Shown: positions 35,931-49,079 of the stretch, piece after piece
How positions within the stretch are numbered: the stretch's first letter is position 1
How the letters are laid out: each line of letters starts with the position of its first letter
Origin: Girardinichthys multiradiatus
Lineage: Eukaryota > Chordata > Actinopteri > Cyprinodontiformes > Goodeidae
Assembly (NCBI RefSeq): GCF_021462225.1
Contig: NC_061806.1
Coordinates: forward strand, 28,230,144 to 28,294,143
Reading direction: 5' to 3'
DNA length: 64,000 nt
Translations under genes and position numbers: made by a program
The notes under the pieces: model-generated
The model's input: the letters and a program-made list of their open reading frames with translations, nothing else
The model's database searches: none
What the model was told of the DNA's origin: nothing

Positions 35931-36780
35931 ATGGTTGCCACCCAGATACATCCACATATGTCTTGTCCATCTCTTAACTCCATCCAAGCTAAAGCCAGAG
36001 TTGATGTAATTTTTCAAAAGTCGCACAGCATTCCCTCCCTCTGGATCATTAACCTTGTTCCAAAGAAGTCATGTCCATTGGAAAATAATGACTACAGACC
36101 AATAGCTTCCACTTCTATGGCAATAAAACAGATTGTATCCAAACTAAAAAAGGTAAAACCCAGTATTAGACCTGAGCTAGTTTGCAAATAGGTTGAATAA
36201 AGGTACTGATAATGCTGACTCACGTGGCTCTGAAACATCTGGACTCCAGGGCCTAGACCCGTTTACTGTTTGCTGATTTTAGTTCAGCCTTTAATGCATT
36301 GCAACCTGATCTGCTGATTCAGAAAATGATCAACATGGATACCAACCCTGATATCATTTTTAAGAGGTTACATTCTCCGTGACCCAAATCCCATCAGGAC
36401 AGGTGTACCACATGGCTGTGTCAGTTATTCAGTGCTCTTCACATTTTACACTAACAACGATTTCCAACAGCTTCATCTTCTAGTTTTCTAAGCCTGGTGC
36501 ACAAAAATAGCAATAGTTCATCCTGTCCTGTACACTGGTGGGACACCAACCACCTCGTCATAAAGGTGAAAAAGACCCCAAAGCGGTTGGTGACCAGACT
36601 CCAATGATCATTCATCAAACTGGGATCAGTCAGGTGGGCTCCTTCAAGCACCTGGGGGTGTACATAGACTACATGTTTTCTTGGAATAAGCATATTGGTT
36701 GTCTGTGTTCCAAACTGCAGCAGAGGATGTTCTTCCTTAGAAGACTCAGAGTCCAGCGTTAGTAAAAAGATCATGTTCCC
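35931..36780 (+). pseudogene. Degenerate LINE reverse transcriptase (Rex1-like), plus strand
   Basis: In order along the + strand are PKKSCPLENNDYRPIASTSM (finger/palm entry), FADFSSAFNALQPDLLIQKM near 36265-36335 (first catalytic Asp block), a GVPHGCV-like PQG block near 36400, and a C-terminal frame (36538-36762) with KVKKTPK-like start, VGSFKHLGVYID and QQRMFFLRRLRVQ. These are the standard steps of a CR1/Rex1-type reverse transcriptase. Stops and frame changes separate them and the YADD box is not readable. It may be the same broad family as the copy at 9040-10360. Confidence 0.75.
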
Positions 36781-36789
36781 ATTTACCAG

Positions 36790-38064
36790 AGAGTGATGAG
36801 AGCTTATTATAATTCAGCATCCAGGCTCTTTTCAAATCAGAACCGAATAAACATCTAAATAACCAAGCAGTAATAACAGAGGAGCTGGACCAGAACTCTC
36901 TCCGTGTTTCTTCGGTTTTCTTTGTCCTGCACGTTTGCTTCTAGTTGACAACTGTGTTTTTCCACAACATAGCCTATAGCGCCCCCTTCTGACCAGAGTA
37001 TATGCACTAGATCTCTCACTTCAAATGAGCGTATCTTTGTTGTACAGTTTGGTTTAAATTTGTTTGACAGATGAAATCAGACCCGTTTTGAGGGAAACCA
37101 GGACCTTCAGAAGGTCTTTGACATACACTAATCGCTCTGACATCGTGTCCTCTCTAAGCTGTTTAGAAGCAGATAAAAGTCCACATGAAGAAAAGCAGGA
37201 GGAGAAAGTGCCTCTTGTCGTTTTTTAAGCAGCTGGAAACAGAGGAGAATTAATGGCCGGTCGCAGAGAAAAGGATGCAAACGAGCTCTGAATGAATGCA
37301 GGAGCTGCCTGTCTGATTACACACTGAAGGGATTCCACACAGACGGAGGACAAACTGTGAATAATATAAAGCAGCAACAAACAGGCTGAGGAGGTATTAG
37401 TGTCGCTGCTGGAAGTGTGCAGAAGAAAACACGCCACAAGTCTTGTTGTTTTGAATTCAATCTGCCAGAAACAGGCCGGTGACTCATTCTGGGCTCTGGA
37501 CAGTAATTCACTTAAACTCAATGTTCCCCATTAATAATTCATGTAAAGTGCTCTGATTTTAGCACAGCTTTGTTTTGTAGTCATTTGCTGAGTACAAAGT
37601 TTGTCTGGAAAAGACTTTTCCTGTAATTTTATCCTGGTTTTCTGATTTCTGTGCTGCTGCAGATATGTTGTGTTAAGCAGCAATGACCTCCAGTTTGCAG
37701 CTGCTAGTTCCTCTTCTTCATTTTGTGGGAACAGTTTGATTCTTGTCAAATCATTCTTCTCCCGCCAGAAACAAAGTTGCATTCAGGGGGTGAAAGGTAA
37801 CAAATTCTCCACCTTCTCATTCAACATGTTGAACCTGTGGACTGTGGAGCTGCTGCTAACATTCAGGTGTCTGCATTTGCATGTTCTTCATCTGCTGGTT
37901 GGTGTGTGTTGTACTCTGAACTCTGCTGGATTTAAAAAATCTCATTTCATGTGCAGGTTGAGATGTTCTATGCAGATTGCTTTTATAATACAGGTATCAC
38001 CACAATACACATGCCCTCACTATCTCATTGCCATCACTCACACACAGACACACCCACCCACCCA

Positions 38065-38118
<54 letters not shown>

Positions 38119-39025
38119 GAGTGTGTCCTGTTCCCAGTTTAGCAATGAGCACTGCAGGGAAGGTGATCTTTATTTAAATCCAGTTGCTGTGCTTACTCCT
38201 AATCTCTTCCCTCAGAAAGGAGAGATTTTTCTGCACTGTTCCACTCGCTGATGTGATTTACACCAGGAGGCTGAGGAAGAGGGAGGGCTGTGGGTATGAA
38301 GGGTTGATGCGAAAAGAGAGTGATAAGAGATGGATGGGAGGTGGCAAAATGTTATCGGTTTCTAAAAAAAGCTGCAAAGTCATAAAGGAAAAAAATAAAA
38401 GTTTAAGATCAGGAAAAAAACACAGTTTTGAATTTGTGAGGCTTTTCACTGAGGTCATGTTTGTGTTAGCATTGTAGCTCCGAGCTGTGGAAGTGGGGAA
38501 GAGGAGGGTGGAGTGGAAAAAATGGCTGCTATGATCAGAAGTGTAACAACTGGACTGAAAGAGGAGCTGATGGTCTGACTCACAAGAGGGCATGGATGTT
38601 CATAAAGCTGTACAGCTGCTTAATAGAAAGGAAAGGTTTATGTTTTCTCTCTGTAGGTCCTCAAAGTATATGATAGGTCCAATTCATATCTAAGTATATG
38701 TAATCATACTTGGTCCTAGTTCGGCTCAAAGCAATTAATTTTTTTCCATTGCAATCTAATCAAAGTCAGATTCAGTTCAGTGCAGTCACAGTCAACTGAT
38801 CTATGCCTGTTTGTTAGAGGTTCTTCATTGAAGAGAGCCCATCTGGTTCAGGTGTACTTTCTACAACAAATCAAAGACAGAATGCAATGCTAATGACAGA
38901 AGTAATTCCAAATGCTGTATAAGCTGTGGCACCAGTTTGTTGTCAGAGGCTCTGCTCCAAAGATGACTTCTGTCTGAATTTAAAAGCAGAAGATTTTAAG
39001 TCATCCAGGTTTTATGTCCTCAAGA
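36790..39025. other. Non-coding stretch
   Basis: No supported exon. A 50-bp (CA)n microsatellite lies at 38067-38116 and generates His-Thr frames. The 193-codon + strand frame at 37670-38251 passes through it and has no domain. Confidence 0.4.
38067..38116. repeat. (CA)n microsatellite, ~50 bp
   Basis: About 25 uninterrupted CA units, preceded by CACCCACCCACCCACT. Confidence 0.95.
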
Positions 39026-39029
39026 CATG

Positions 39030-39113
39030 CCTGTGGCCTGCCTAAAACAGCGCTTTGAGTGTCCCGTTATTGAAAAGCGCTATATCAATAAACTTACCTT
39101 ACCTTACCTTACC
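39030..39113 (+). repeat. LINE-type 3' tail with (CTTAC)n
   Basis: AAAAGCGCTATATCAATAAA is followed by four CTTAC units. This is the 3'-end form of a retroelement whose body is absent. It abuts a LINE fragment of the opposite orientation. Confidence 0.5.
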
Positions 39114-39430
39114 TGGATAAATATAGCTGAGGATCATCAGCATAACAGTGGAAAATTTATCCCATGCTGCCTGATAATTTTACCAATAGGAAACATAGTT
39201 AAAAGAATTGGCCCAAGCACTTAACCCTGTGGTACTCCACAAATAACCCTGGAGTGTCAAGAAAATTCATAATTAATATGAACAAACTGGAATCTGTTTA
39301 ACGATGAGGTTTAAATCAGCCTAGTGTCGTTCCTTTGGTTGGAGCCTCTGTAGAAGGAAGGGTTTTATGGAAGCACATAAGGAAAAACGTATCTGTCAAT
39401 AAAGCTGGGGTAATTACTTGTGACCTTCAG
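39114..39430 (-). pseudogene. LINE reverse-transcriptase fragment (L2-like), minus strand
   Basis: On the minus strand GVPQG, a stop, then VLGPILL (complement of about 39205-39240) is the PQGSVLGP block with one nonsense change. Further on, CYADDPQL (complement of about 39126-39147) is an intact YADD catalytic box, in a different frame. The order and spacing fit an L2-like LINE. The fragment is frameshifted and dead. Confidence 0.7.
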
Positions 39431-41527
39431 TTGCTTTTAGAGCAGCTTTGACATGTCAGAGAGCTTTATTGTGTTCGTTGGACACTGTTTTGAGTTTTAG
39501 CTCAGGAGGTAAAACATTTGGAATCAGGAAGCCCTGGTGTCCTCAGAGTTCTTGTATTTCAGTCGTGTTTATTAACCGTATGAAGGTCTGGTTAGATGGA
39601 CCTCACCTATGAACCAAACAGACTACGTACAACAGGAAGTGAGTGTGTTTCTTACACCCAGTTGGGACTGAATGAAGTGAAGAGGAATGTCATGTGTTTG
39701 CTGGATTCACACAGCTCAGTTAAGCCATCAGTAGGGTGTTCCTGTTTGTGTTCTGCAGCTCTGATTACACTTTGAGTCTCAGCATGTTCTGGCTCCAACC
39801 ACCTACAGACTTTCTCCATGGTCCTACAGCATCACTGAGATAATTCCTATAAAACTCTGACCATCCAAACTCCTCACAGCTTCCCTCTCTTGTTATATTC
39901 TCATTGTCTTCATCCCTCAGTTGTTCTTTCTTTCTCAAAGACAAACGTTTTCCAACCCAGTCTGAAGGTTCGGATCGATCCATTCTCTGAACCACCTGCC
40001 AATGTCCTCGACTGCTGGGCTCAACCATTAAACTCTGCATGGGGGAATTAAGGCTCGCTCCTCTCTGTATTCATGTTGACTTATCCCTCTTTTCTCCCAC
40101 CTGACTCCCTGTCCTTCATCGAAGCCTTTCCTTCTCTGGAATCAATATTTTGCTTCCTCTCCGCTTGTCTGGCTTCTTTCATGCCCTCACGTCCTTCAGC
40201 TGCCCCCATGTGTAGGTTTGTCAGGGACCCTCTGTACATCTCACAAGAGGAAGATGCCAATTAGCGCTCTAACATCAGATACTTCAGCTGCTGTCTCTGT
40301 GCGCACTGTGTGACTTTCTGTTTGATCAGTTCCTCAACATAAACCTCAGCAAACATTTAAAGTTAGGAAAGATCTTGGTGTGAAGCAGCCCCTCTCTTAC
40401 CGAGCTGAGTCAATACACCCTCTGGGAGAAAAGCAATAATCCCTAATGGCAAACCTCTTATCTTCCTCTTCTCTTCCACCACTCTTTATCTTTCTGGGTC
40501 TTTCTGAACTTTATCCATATGTGTCTTTGCCTCCTGCGGCTCAGACAGTCCAACCAGAAGCAGCAAAGTAGAAAAAAAGAAAAAGGGAGAAGAGAAGGAA
40601 GAAAAGGAATAGAACAACCAGCAGGTTGAATCATCAGGAGGGAAAATGTGTTGATGTGAGTTTGGCAGAGTGAGGATCTGTGATGGGAATCTAGAATAAA
40701 CTGATTTCAACTCCTAAAAGTGTTTAGATGACTGTTAATGTTGTAGAGAAAAATAAAAGATAAAAGCATTAATTCAAGTATTTTTAGTGAAATTCATTCC
40801 AATGGTTCCTCTGAAGCAGGTCTTTAGTGACATTATCAGCCATGCTGTCAGGTTTTTTTCCTTCATCTTTGTTCCTTCAACCTTCCAGTCTTTCCAATAA
40901 ACTCTCCACATTAAATTATTGGTAATTGACCGAAAAAAAAAAAAAAACGGTTGCAGAGAGTAAGACTCTCAGCCTTTTAGGAAGGATAAGTCTCTAAGGT
41001 CTTTATTTAAAATTTTACTACACAGCATATGGACATCGCAAAAACACAAAGGCATCTAGATTAAAGATATAATTTATGTCTTTACCAATAAAGTCTAGGT
41101 GAAGGCTGAGATTGATGACAGCAGCTGCTGTAACCCGTCCTTCTGGGATCAATAAAGTGTTCTGATTCTTTTCTCAAATACCATTTACACCAAATTACAT
41201 CTCCCCCTACATCTGTGAAAGAAGTCAAATGTAAACAAATAAAACTTAAATACAGATATATCACTAATATAAATATGAACCAATGCATGAATGGCTCCCA
41301 CAGATTATGGGTTGCTGATCTCTTGTTATTTTACTGTTGTTCTGCAGATATTTCTTTAAAACATCTTTAGGGTTTCTGACTCTGAAAGTTGTTCTTCTCT
41401 GGGGATCATATTATTTGGTAAAATGACATGCTTATGTTTAAAACGGTCTGATTTCCAGCAGTCCTACAAAGGTTTGAATGTTTAGTGAGATGTTAATGGT
41501 TTTTCATGACAGCAAGTCATTTCTATA
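39431..41527. other. Non-coding stretch
   Basis: No gene is supported. A retroelement-like tail with CTTCTGGGATCAATAAAGTG lies at about 41130-41170. Pyrimidine-rich patches near 40070-40150 give short frames without domains. Confidence 0.4.
41101..41175 (+). repeat. LINE-type 3' tail (GGGATCAATAAAGT)
   Basis: CCTTCTGGGATCAATAAAGT resembles the tail sequence of the LINE copies at 9040 and 47205. No coding part is attached. Confidence 0.45.
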
Positions 41528-42187
41528 CAGGTCCTTCTCAAAATATTAGCATATTGTGATAAAGTTTATTATTTTCCATAATGTCATGATGAAAATTTAA
41601 CATTCATATATTTTAGATTCATTGCACACTAACTGAAATATTTCAGGTCTTTTATTGTCTTAATACGGATGATTTTGGCATACAGCTCATGAAAACCCAA
41701 AATTCCTATCTCACAAAATTAGCATATCATTAAAAGGGTCTCTAAACGAGCTATGAACCTAATCATCTGAATCAACAAGTTAACTCTAAACACCTGCAAA
41801 AGATTCCTGAGGCCTTTAAAACTCCCAGCCTGGTTCATCACTCAAAACCCCAATCATGGGTAAGACTGCCGACCTGACTGCTGTCCAGAAGGCCACTATT
41901 GACACCCTCAAGCAAGAGGGTAAGACACAGAAAGAAATTTCTGAACGAATAGTATTAAAAACACTTTTCTTTTATTGGTTGGATGAAATATGCTAATTAT
42001 GTGAGATAGGAATTTTGGGTTTTCATGAGCTGTATGCCAAAATCATCCGTATTAAGACAATAAAAGACCTGAAATATTTCAGTTAGTGTGCAATGAATCT
42101 AAAATATATGAATGTTAAATTTTCATCATGACATTATGGAAAATAATGAACTTTATCACAATATGCTAATATTTTGAGAATGACCTG
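41528..42187 (+). mobile_element. Internally deleted Tc1-like transposon with 200-bp inverted repeats
   Basis: The ends are 200-bp near-identical inverted repeats (41528-41727 and 41988-42187) starting CAGGTCCTTCTCAAAATATT, flanked by TA on both sides (41526-41527, 42188-42189). The 260-bp centre keeps only the first ~32 codons of a Tc1-like transposase. Total length 660 bp against ~1.6 kb expected for a full element. It cannot code for transposase but keeps complete ends, so it could have been moved in trans. The arms differ at only a few positions, pointing to a young copy. Confidence 0.92.
41856..41996 (+). pseudogene. N-terminal stub of Tc1-like transposase
   Basis: The frame starts MGKTADLTAVQKATIDTLKQ and continues EGKTQKEISERI, the first helix-turn-helix segment of a Tc1-like DNA-binding domain. 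At codon 33 it jumps to unrelated residues (VLKTLFFYWLDEIC) because of the internal deletion, and it ends in the right inverted repeat after 46 codons. If translated it would keep only part of the DNA-binding domain. Confidence 0.85.
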
Positions 42188-42189
42188 TA

Positions 42190-43849
42190 AGTGCTGAATC
42201 AGTTCCTTTGTGCAGAATGCAAAACCAGGGAATCATCAGTAGGTTTGGTGCTTCGCAGTTTTTTAGATCTGTTGCATCTAAGTTTTAATTCCTCTTGACA
42301 ATCTTTAGCTGTAAATATTGAAGCTGGGCTGAAAATTAAAATGAGATAAAATATTTATTTAAATAATGTACCCTGTGGTGGAAGACCTGAACAACAGCAT
42401 TTTAAAAAGAACAAGTAAACTTAGGCATGGGTCTTGATTAAGTGAATTTGAATCTGTTCTTGTATTTTTTTGTACCATCTAGCAGGCGGCTGTTTATTTT
42501 ACCAACAGACATGGTAACTTTGCTTCAACAGTGACCAATGGGGTTGGTGGAGCCATGTAATTCATCTCCATCTGCTTTTTGCAACCAGAATTATTCCCAA
42601 GCATCTAACTTTGTCTTTTTAAATCAGCAAAAATCTTCTAAGCTTTTCCTTCTTTCAGTTACAGTACAGAGCTGACTGACAGCATGCAGTTACGGTCTAG
42701 GAAGAGAAAATGACACTCCAAACAGCCGAATCTCTTCCCTGAGTGTGCCATGTAAAGCAGTTTAAACGTGAGAGGTGCAACATTTTCAGGTTTGTACTTG
42801 AAAAGCTGTGGTACCGTCAAACTGGTAGCTTGGGTCAGAGAGCAATTGGGATATTTATCTGTTTAAATGACCTGCAGTTTGTTCAGCGAATCACTGGATG
42901 CTGTTTGGATCAGGAATATAAATGCATCTTTTAGTTATGGTGGATTTTCCTGTTTTCTCTTTAAACCTTAGTGCAACTATACTGCTTTTTCAAACTCTGA
43001 GTAAATGGATTTAATCTGAAATCCTCACTGAGATTTCAGCAGCATCTTTCCATCCTGTCGTCTGTCAGGGCTCTCTCTGTGGTGTGTACCTTCCAGGACT
43101 TCTCCTCATTCCAACTTCCCATGCTGTTTCCATCTGTGACAGTTTGAGTCATGCTTCAGAACAGTGAAACTGTCTACTCAGGATGGTCATCCAACATGTT
43201 TTATCTCAGTGTGTCTCTCTCGGCTGTGTGCTGTGTTTGTATGCTCCTGCTCTGGGATCTGTGTTGCCTGCAGAGCCAAGCCCGTGCTGCTCTGCTCCCC
43301 AAGGACACATTTGTCACTGTGTCATTCTGGGGAGGCCATGGTTGACTGACTGCAGTTAGTGTGTGTGTCAGTGTGTGCTCTGCTGGACATGACCCATCTG
43401 CAGCCTCAGTTGGCCTCATTACTTCACTCTTCTCAACTTCATACAATCAGATTTTCCTCAGGCTGTCCTCTTGCTGCCCTCTTCTGCATCTCTGTGTCTC
43501 TGAGTGTTTCCTTCACCGCCACCTTCTCCTTCTTCTCCAGCTCCTGTAATGAACACACCAGGAAGTTGGTCTGTGAATGTCCTGTGTGTGTAAAATAAAA
43601 TCCCTCTGGATGTTCTGTGGAAGTGAGAAACAACCAACTAACTTTGAATTTAATTGAAACAATGCTCAGAGAAGTCTCTCAGGTCCGAGTGTCCCATGTC
43701 CAGACTGCCACAGTAAGACCTTATGTCTAAACCTCAGCTCTGGCTGTTTTAGAGGTTTATAAAAATGTTTGCTCAGCCGGAGCCTTTTATGTGTTGGAGT
43801 CTGGTTTCCCACAGCTCATAGAAATGCAGGTTAGGTCCACTGGACTCTG
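42190..43849. other. Non-coding stretch
   Basis: No exon or classifiable repeat is supported. Overlapping frames on both strands at 43150-43630 are mutual shadows in TG/CT-rich sequence and carry no domain. Confidence 0.4.
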
Positions 43850-43985
43850 TTTGTCTGTTGTGTCTCTGTGTTGTCTGGTGATGGACCGGCACCTGTCTTT
43901 GGAGAACCCCGTCCTCTCACCCACTAACTTCCAGTTGCCCCAGGAGCAGGATTAAAAAGGCTCTGAAACTGGATGGATGGGCAAT
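43850..43985 (+). mobile_element. Old 3' fragment of the tRNA-SINE family
   Basis: TGTCTCTGTGTTGTCTGGTG, then ATGGACCGGCACCTGTC and a closing CTGGATGGATGG follow the 3' part of the SINE seen at 29071 and 21104, strongly diverged. No target duplication is visible. Confidence 0.45.
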
Positions 43986-46564
43986 GTTTCCTCCAAAGAT
44001 TAAGAGCCTTCATTTCTTTTTATGAAAAAGAACTTAGAAGAAATTTCATCTGTTTTTTAGAGATTAGGAATAATTTTTTGGTAGATGAAAAGAAAACATT
44101 TCTTTAATGAAAGTTGGATCAAGGCAGAATTTTTATTTGGTGAAAAAAAAAATTTTGTTGAAAATATTGGAGCGAGTCAAATACTGAACGTGGCTAGAAA
44201 TATTTTCTGCTCTCCTCTCAGTTTAGATATATTTCTTTATAAACACGTGAAAAAGATAAGGCTGGAAATTCTATCTCAGTATAAAAGCGGTTTACATGAG
44301 GTTCTGCATCCAGGGTGAAAAGCATCACAGAGCAAAGAGATCCACCAAGTCCTACTTTGTTTGATTTAAGATTGAAAACCTCTCTGACACTGTAATCAGA
44401 TAGAAGACAATGCCCGTCCTGCCTCACTCCCACTGATGTTCATCTTCTTTGTGAAACATGAGAAGATGAAGCTCTGATCACAGACAGCTCTGCTGCATCT
44501 CCACAGCTGTCTGTGATGAAGATCCTGAATGTGCTGCTGGAGTCATAATCGGCTGTCAGATCTTTGGCAGCTCTGGTTGCTTTCCAGAGTTTACATCTTA
44601 AATTTCCACTTTTCTGTGTTGTTTGGTCTTTTCTCTTGGTCCTCTCCTGAACCTCTGCTTTTGGAAACAGGGATATGTTGTATGAATAAGCTGCTGCAGG
44701 CTAGCAAGGAGGGGCCCAGAGGAACCTCTCTCTAAAACAAACACCTCTAACATGTCTGATCTGCTCCTCCGGCTCCTGAAAATCACCTGGAGATGTTTCA
44801 GTTGTTCAGAAACATGTGAACACACACACATGCACACGCATGCCTTCATCCTCTCTAAACACTTACCCGATCATGAAGAGTGGATGTCATCATGTTGTCC
44901 ACATCTCAGCATCCCTCAGAGCTGCCATCACACCCCCCCCCCCCCCCCCCGCCCCACCTCCATATCAGGGCTCAGGAGAAGCACTGCGCCATTAATTCCT
45001 CCTCCAGGGAGCTCTCTGCAGGGAGAATGAGCTGCTTTACGTTTTGTTTGAGCTGGAGTTCTTATTCCGCTCAATTTGAGGAATGAAGCAGGCGTCAGTG
45101 TTCATCACTGTATTAATGTGGTGGCTGCAGGGCTCAAGGCCCTGATCTTCTCTGTGTTGATTTAAAAAAAGTTGCCACCATGATTTAATAGCTAAGTTTT
45201 GACCACCGGGTGGCTAAAGAAGGTGTTTTCCACCATGTCTGGGACATGGTTCAGAATAAGCTGGCCCCTCTGGAAGCCTTATGGACCAGGCCAAATGTTC
45301 CTGGGATGTGATCTCTGCTGTTTGTAGGATCTCTCATGCAGCAGGAAGATGGCAGTGATGGTGCTCCTCTTTGTGCATCATCATGCAGCAGATTTCTGCT
45401 TTGCAGGACGTTTTTGCAGGACATAATAAAATCACATTTGTTGTGTTTGAGTAGTTTAATAATCCTTGGTAGAATCAGCACTAACAGCTGCACTCAGTTG
45501 CATAAATTATGACACACCTCCTATTTGTACACATTTATAACACAAACATAAAAATATTTTCTCTATGGTTCGTCATCCTGCAAGCATTACATTTTTGTTT
45601 ATTATTCAATTATGAAATGAGTTCGTCTAATCTAAATATTTCCTGTTTGGCGTGTTTAGTTTTTTACAGTTTAACCAGAGAAACTCCACACAGCCTCAGG
45701 CCTCAGCTGAGAATCAAACCAGACACGTAAGCCCTGCTCCACCATGAAGCTTCCAGGATGTTAGAGTAGATGTTCGAGTGATGCACGACCAGCCTTTAAA
45801 TGTTCACCTGTCAGCCATTATGTTCTCTGCTCGATCCTGAGTTATTCTCTTCTGAAGGTTACTTTCTTTCTTCAGATTATTTAATCATGAGACAGCTGAG
45901 TCCTGACGTCATGCCCTGTCATCAGACTGGAGGTGGTGTCCATCATGTCTTTGTGTCCTTGTTCAGCTGGTGGGGACGCTGTCAGGATTAACATTCAATG
46001 GGTTTGTGTTCTAACGGCCATCAGTGAGCGCTGAAACTGGCTCACAGGAAGCAGTCAGCTCATGTTAGAGCGGATAACTGCCTGTTGTCTTGATCTGTAG
46101 CTGTTTGGTTTTTAGTTTTCCCTTAGATCTCTCGGTTTTTTGTTAATAGTGTATTTTATATTTTTTTCCACTTTATCTTTCTCTAGCTTTATGTTCATCT
46201 TTGTACAATTTTAGTTTTCTAATAGATGATATTTCATGTCCACACTGTGTTTTCATGCCACTGATCCCCACTCTTATAGCTTCATTTAGTTCACTTGTCT
46301 TATGCCAATTAATGTCCCAGTTTCATCTGCTTGTTGGATTATTTATTCACTTCAGTTCTCTTTGTTCCCTGGTGGTGTGTACTGTTCTGCTTATGCCAAG
46401 TCTATCTACGTCTATGCCTGCGTTTGTTGCCTCATCCAAAGTTGTACGTTTTTGCTTTTTATCATATTAAACCCTTTTCAACTCACCGTGCGGATTCTGC
46501 CTGCCTGTCCGCGTTTGGGTCCACTCCAGCTGTCTTCCCTAACAGTTGTTAGTCAATCAGGGTT
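43986..46564. other. Non-coding stretch with a poly-C run
   Basis: No gene is supported. Eighteen consecutive C residues occur at 44933-44950. The short Pro-rich frames there are artefacts. The rest is unclassified intronic sequence. Confidence 0.4.
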
Positions 46565-46750
46565 TTTCTACTAAAGGTCTAAACTCCAGTCCTCAAGGAC
46601 AGGTGTCCTTGGTCCAACACATCAAATGCTGAATTACCTCCTCAGTATGCTGTCAAGTTCTCCAGAGTCCTGCTACTGACCTAATTATTTGATTTAGGTG
46701 TGTTGAAGCCGAGACACATCTAAAAGGTGAACGGACTCCAGACCAAGAAC
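46565..46750. mobile_element. Probable palindromic MITE
   Basis: The left end GGTCTAAACTCCAGTCCTCA and the complement of the right end GGTCTGGAGTCCG are similar inverted termini about 180 bp apart. The interior CACATCTAAAAGGTG and TAATTATTTGATTTAGGTGT resembles a common small fish DNA element as I recall it. The target duplication is not clear. Confidence 0.45.
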
Positions 46751-47204
46751 CTGATTTTAACTAGTTCTATAAAAATATTCTGTTGTTCCAACAGTAAATC
46801 CCTTCCAGTGACTGTTTGATGTTTCTGTTGAGGATCTTTGGATCTGTCCCAATATCGGCTGTCTGAATATCAACAGTCAGATTAATGAACTGTGTTTTAA
46901 ACAACAGGCGGTGTTTGTGATCGCTCATTTCTAAACAACAGTTTCCCACAGTCTGGTATCAGCTGCAAACAGTGAACACGGCTCTCTGTGATGAGCGCAT
47001 TGCTCCAGAGATAGTCTGAGTTTGTTCTCAATTTAAAGTCAAACTTCAGGAGGTTTAAGCTATTTTATTGGTTGTTGGTCTCTGAGCCCGCTTCCAGCTC
47101 CTGATGAAACGGGCTCTTTCCTCTGGACCCGGTAAGACTTGATGCGGAGAAAGAACCTGTGTTATGGTGCCAGGGTCAATGTAAACAGGGAGAGCTATAA
47201 CAAC

Positions 47205-47276
47205 ATTTAATTTTCCTTTGGGATTAATAAAGTATTTTTGAATTGAATTGAATTGAATTGAATTGAATTGAATTGA
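47205..47276 (+). repeat. LINE 3' tail with (GAATT)n
   Basis: TTTTCCTTTGGGATTAATAA followed by AGTATTTTT and about eight GAATT units is the 3' end of the same LINE group as the minus-strand copy at 9040-10360. The body is missing, as in heavily 5'-truncated insertions. Confidence 0.65.
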
Positions 47277-49075
47277 GAACTGGATCTGGTTTAGCGGTGG
47301 AACTGATCTGGTAGAAACATGATTTGAAAATCAAGCGTTTAGAACTACAGCTGGCGTAAAGCATTAAGATTTAGGCCAGAGGTTCATATAAGAATGCAGC
47401 ATGTCCCTCAGAGACAAACACGGACAGGACTTTCTGCTCGACCTTTTATTTTATATCATTAATATTTATCAAATATTAACATATATTAAAATTATCTGGC
47501 TTGATAGCAATGAGACTTGGGAATGACTCTCAGAATCAAGTTTATTTTACATCAGTATGTTATAGAAAAGTGTACCTCATGAGATTATATATGTATTTAT
47601 GGACTCCTCTGAATAACTTGAAGGCCCTCACAGCTCACCAGTGGTAGCTTCATGTTTCCATAATGTTTGACATGAAAGCATATTTTCTTTCTGTGAGGTT
47701 TATTATAAATAAACTCAGCTGTAATCAGTGTGTTAAGCTGATTCTAACAGCCACTTATTGATCATGCTGCTTGCTTAACAAACAGTTTTTTCACCTTCTG
47801 CCTCTGACCTGATTTCTAGCTGTTAATTTTTCCGGGTGTCATCAGTGAGATGGAGGCTCAGTCGCTTATCCTGCTGCTCGCCTCTGAATCACCATCTCCT
47901 CCTTCATCCATGTGCACCTGTTTGTCCCCCAGCTGAAATGGAGCCATTATTATCTGTTTGCTGTGAGGAAGTTGCGAGGGCAGATGAAAGACAGGAACAC
48001 GAGTGCCCATGCAACGCCCCGAGATGAAGGATGGAGGCAGGAGGCAGGAGGAGGGATGCTTTGGAAGTCTCATCAGACTTTTAACCAGCTGTCAGACTAT
48101 GAAACATCTGTAGGAGCGGATCTGAACGCCTCTGACCGAGCCAGGGTCACCTACTGTCATGTGGGCTGAAATAAGATGAAAGAGCCTTCTTTCATTTGAG
48201 CCTCCGAGATTAGCATAATAGCAGATGTACTGGCAGTTAGTGATGGAACGAAGCACTCATGTCCACACAAACTGATGTTCAGAGCCTTACATGTTTAGCC
48301 TTCAGTTCAGACAAAGCTTGTTGCTGAGCATCAAAACAATCACATCCTCTCTGTTCCTCTGCTTCTTGTTAAGAAAACCACTTGAGACCTGAGTGAACAT
48401 CAGAGAGTAGGTGACTGAAGGAGGAGGACAAACATTTGATGAAGTTAATAATGAGGAATGTTACCCTCAGAGCCCCCCCATCTCTTTCAACTCTTTCATT
48501 TCTGCATGCCTCAGGCGGTTCATCTGGATCAGATCCGACTTGTCCTTAGAGTGCAGTAATCCCTCCATTACAAGTGACCGGCCCAGATGTCTCCAGGGCT
48601 TCAGTCTCCACTGAATTATTCATGAAGCCTGTTTATTTCTCCTCTTTTACTCTAATTTACCACTTCAGTTCCTCCCATGAGTTCTCTGTGTGTGACCCTG
48701 CTGCTGTCAGCACATCCTGTTATCATCTCCACACTGGGTATGAGGACGAAGAACTGTGTTTATGAGAGAGGACAAAAACCTTCATAGCTTCTTAACCTCC
48801 GCCTGCAGTAGCACAATACCAGAAATGTTTAAACATGCAGACAACATAAAGTCAGAAAGGAACCAAAACTCTCAGCAATGCTGAAATTCTGTAAATTATC
48901 AAAACTGACAGAAATGTCTCATTTGAAAATCTGAACTGTTTAAAAAAGGAGAAAATTCCAGTCCGAACAAAAAAACGTATTATTACAACATTATTACAAC
49001 ATGACATCAAAACAGAATTTATTAATCAATACAGAAAACCTGAGTCCAGTAGCTTGGTTAGCAGTTGAGTCCTTC
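47277..49075. other. Non-coding stretch
   Basis: No supported exon or repeat. Open frames near 47836-48170 overlap on both strands without any domain. Confidence 0.4.
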
Positions 49076-49079
49076 CCTA

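Noticed and set aside
37670..38251. 193-codon + strand frame
   Set aside because: It passes through a 50-bp CA microsatellite and has no domain; likely chance.
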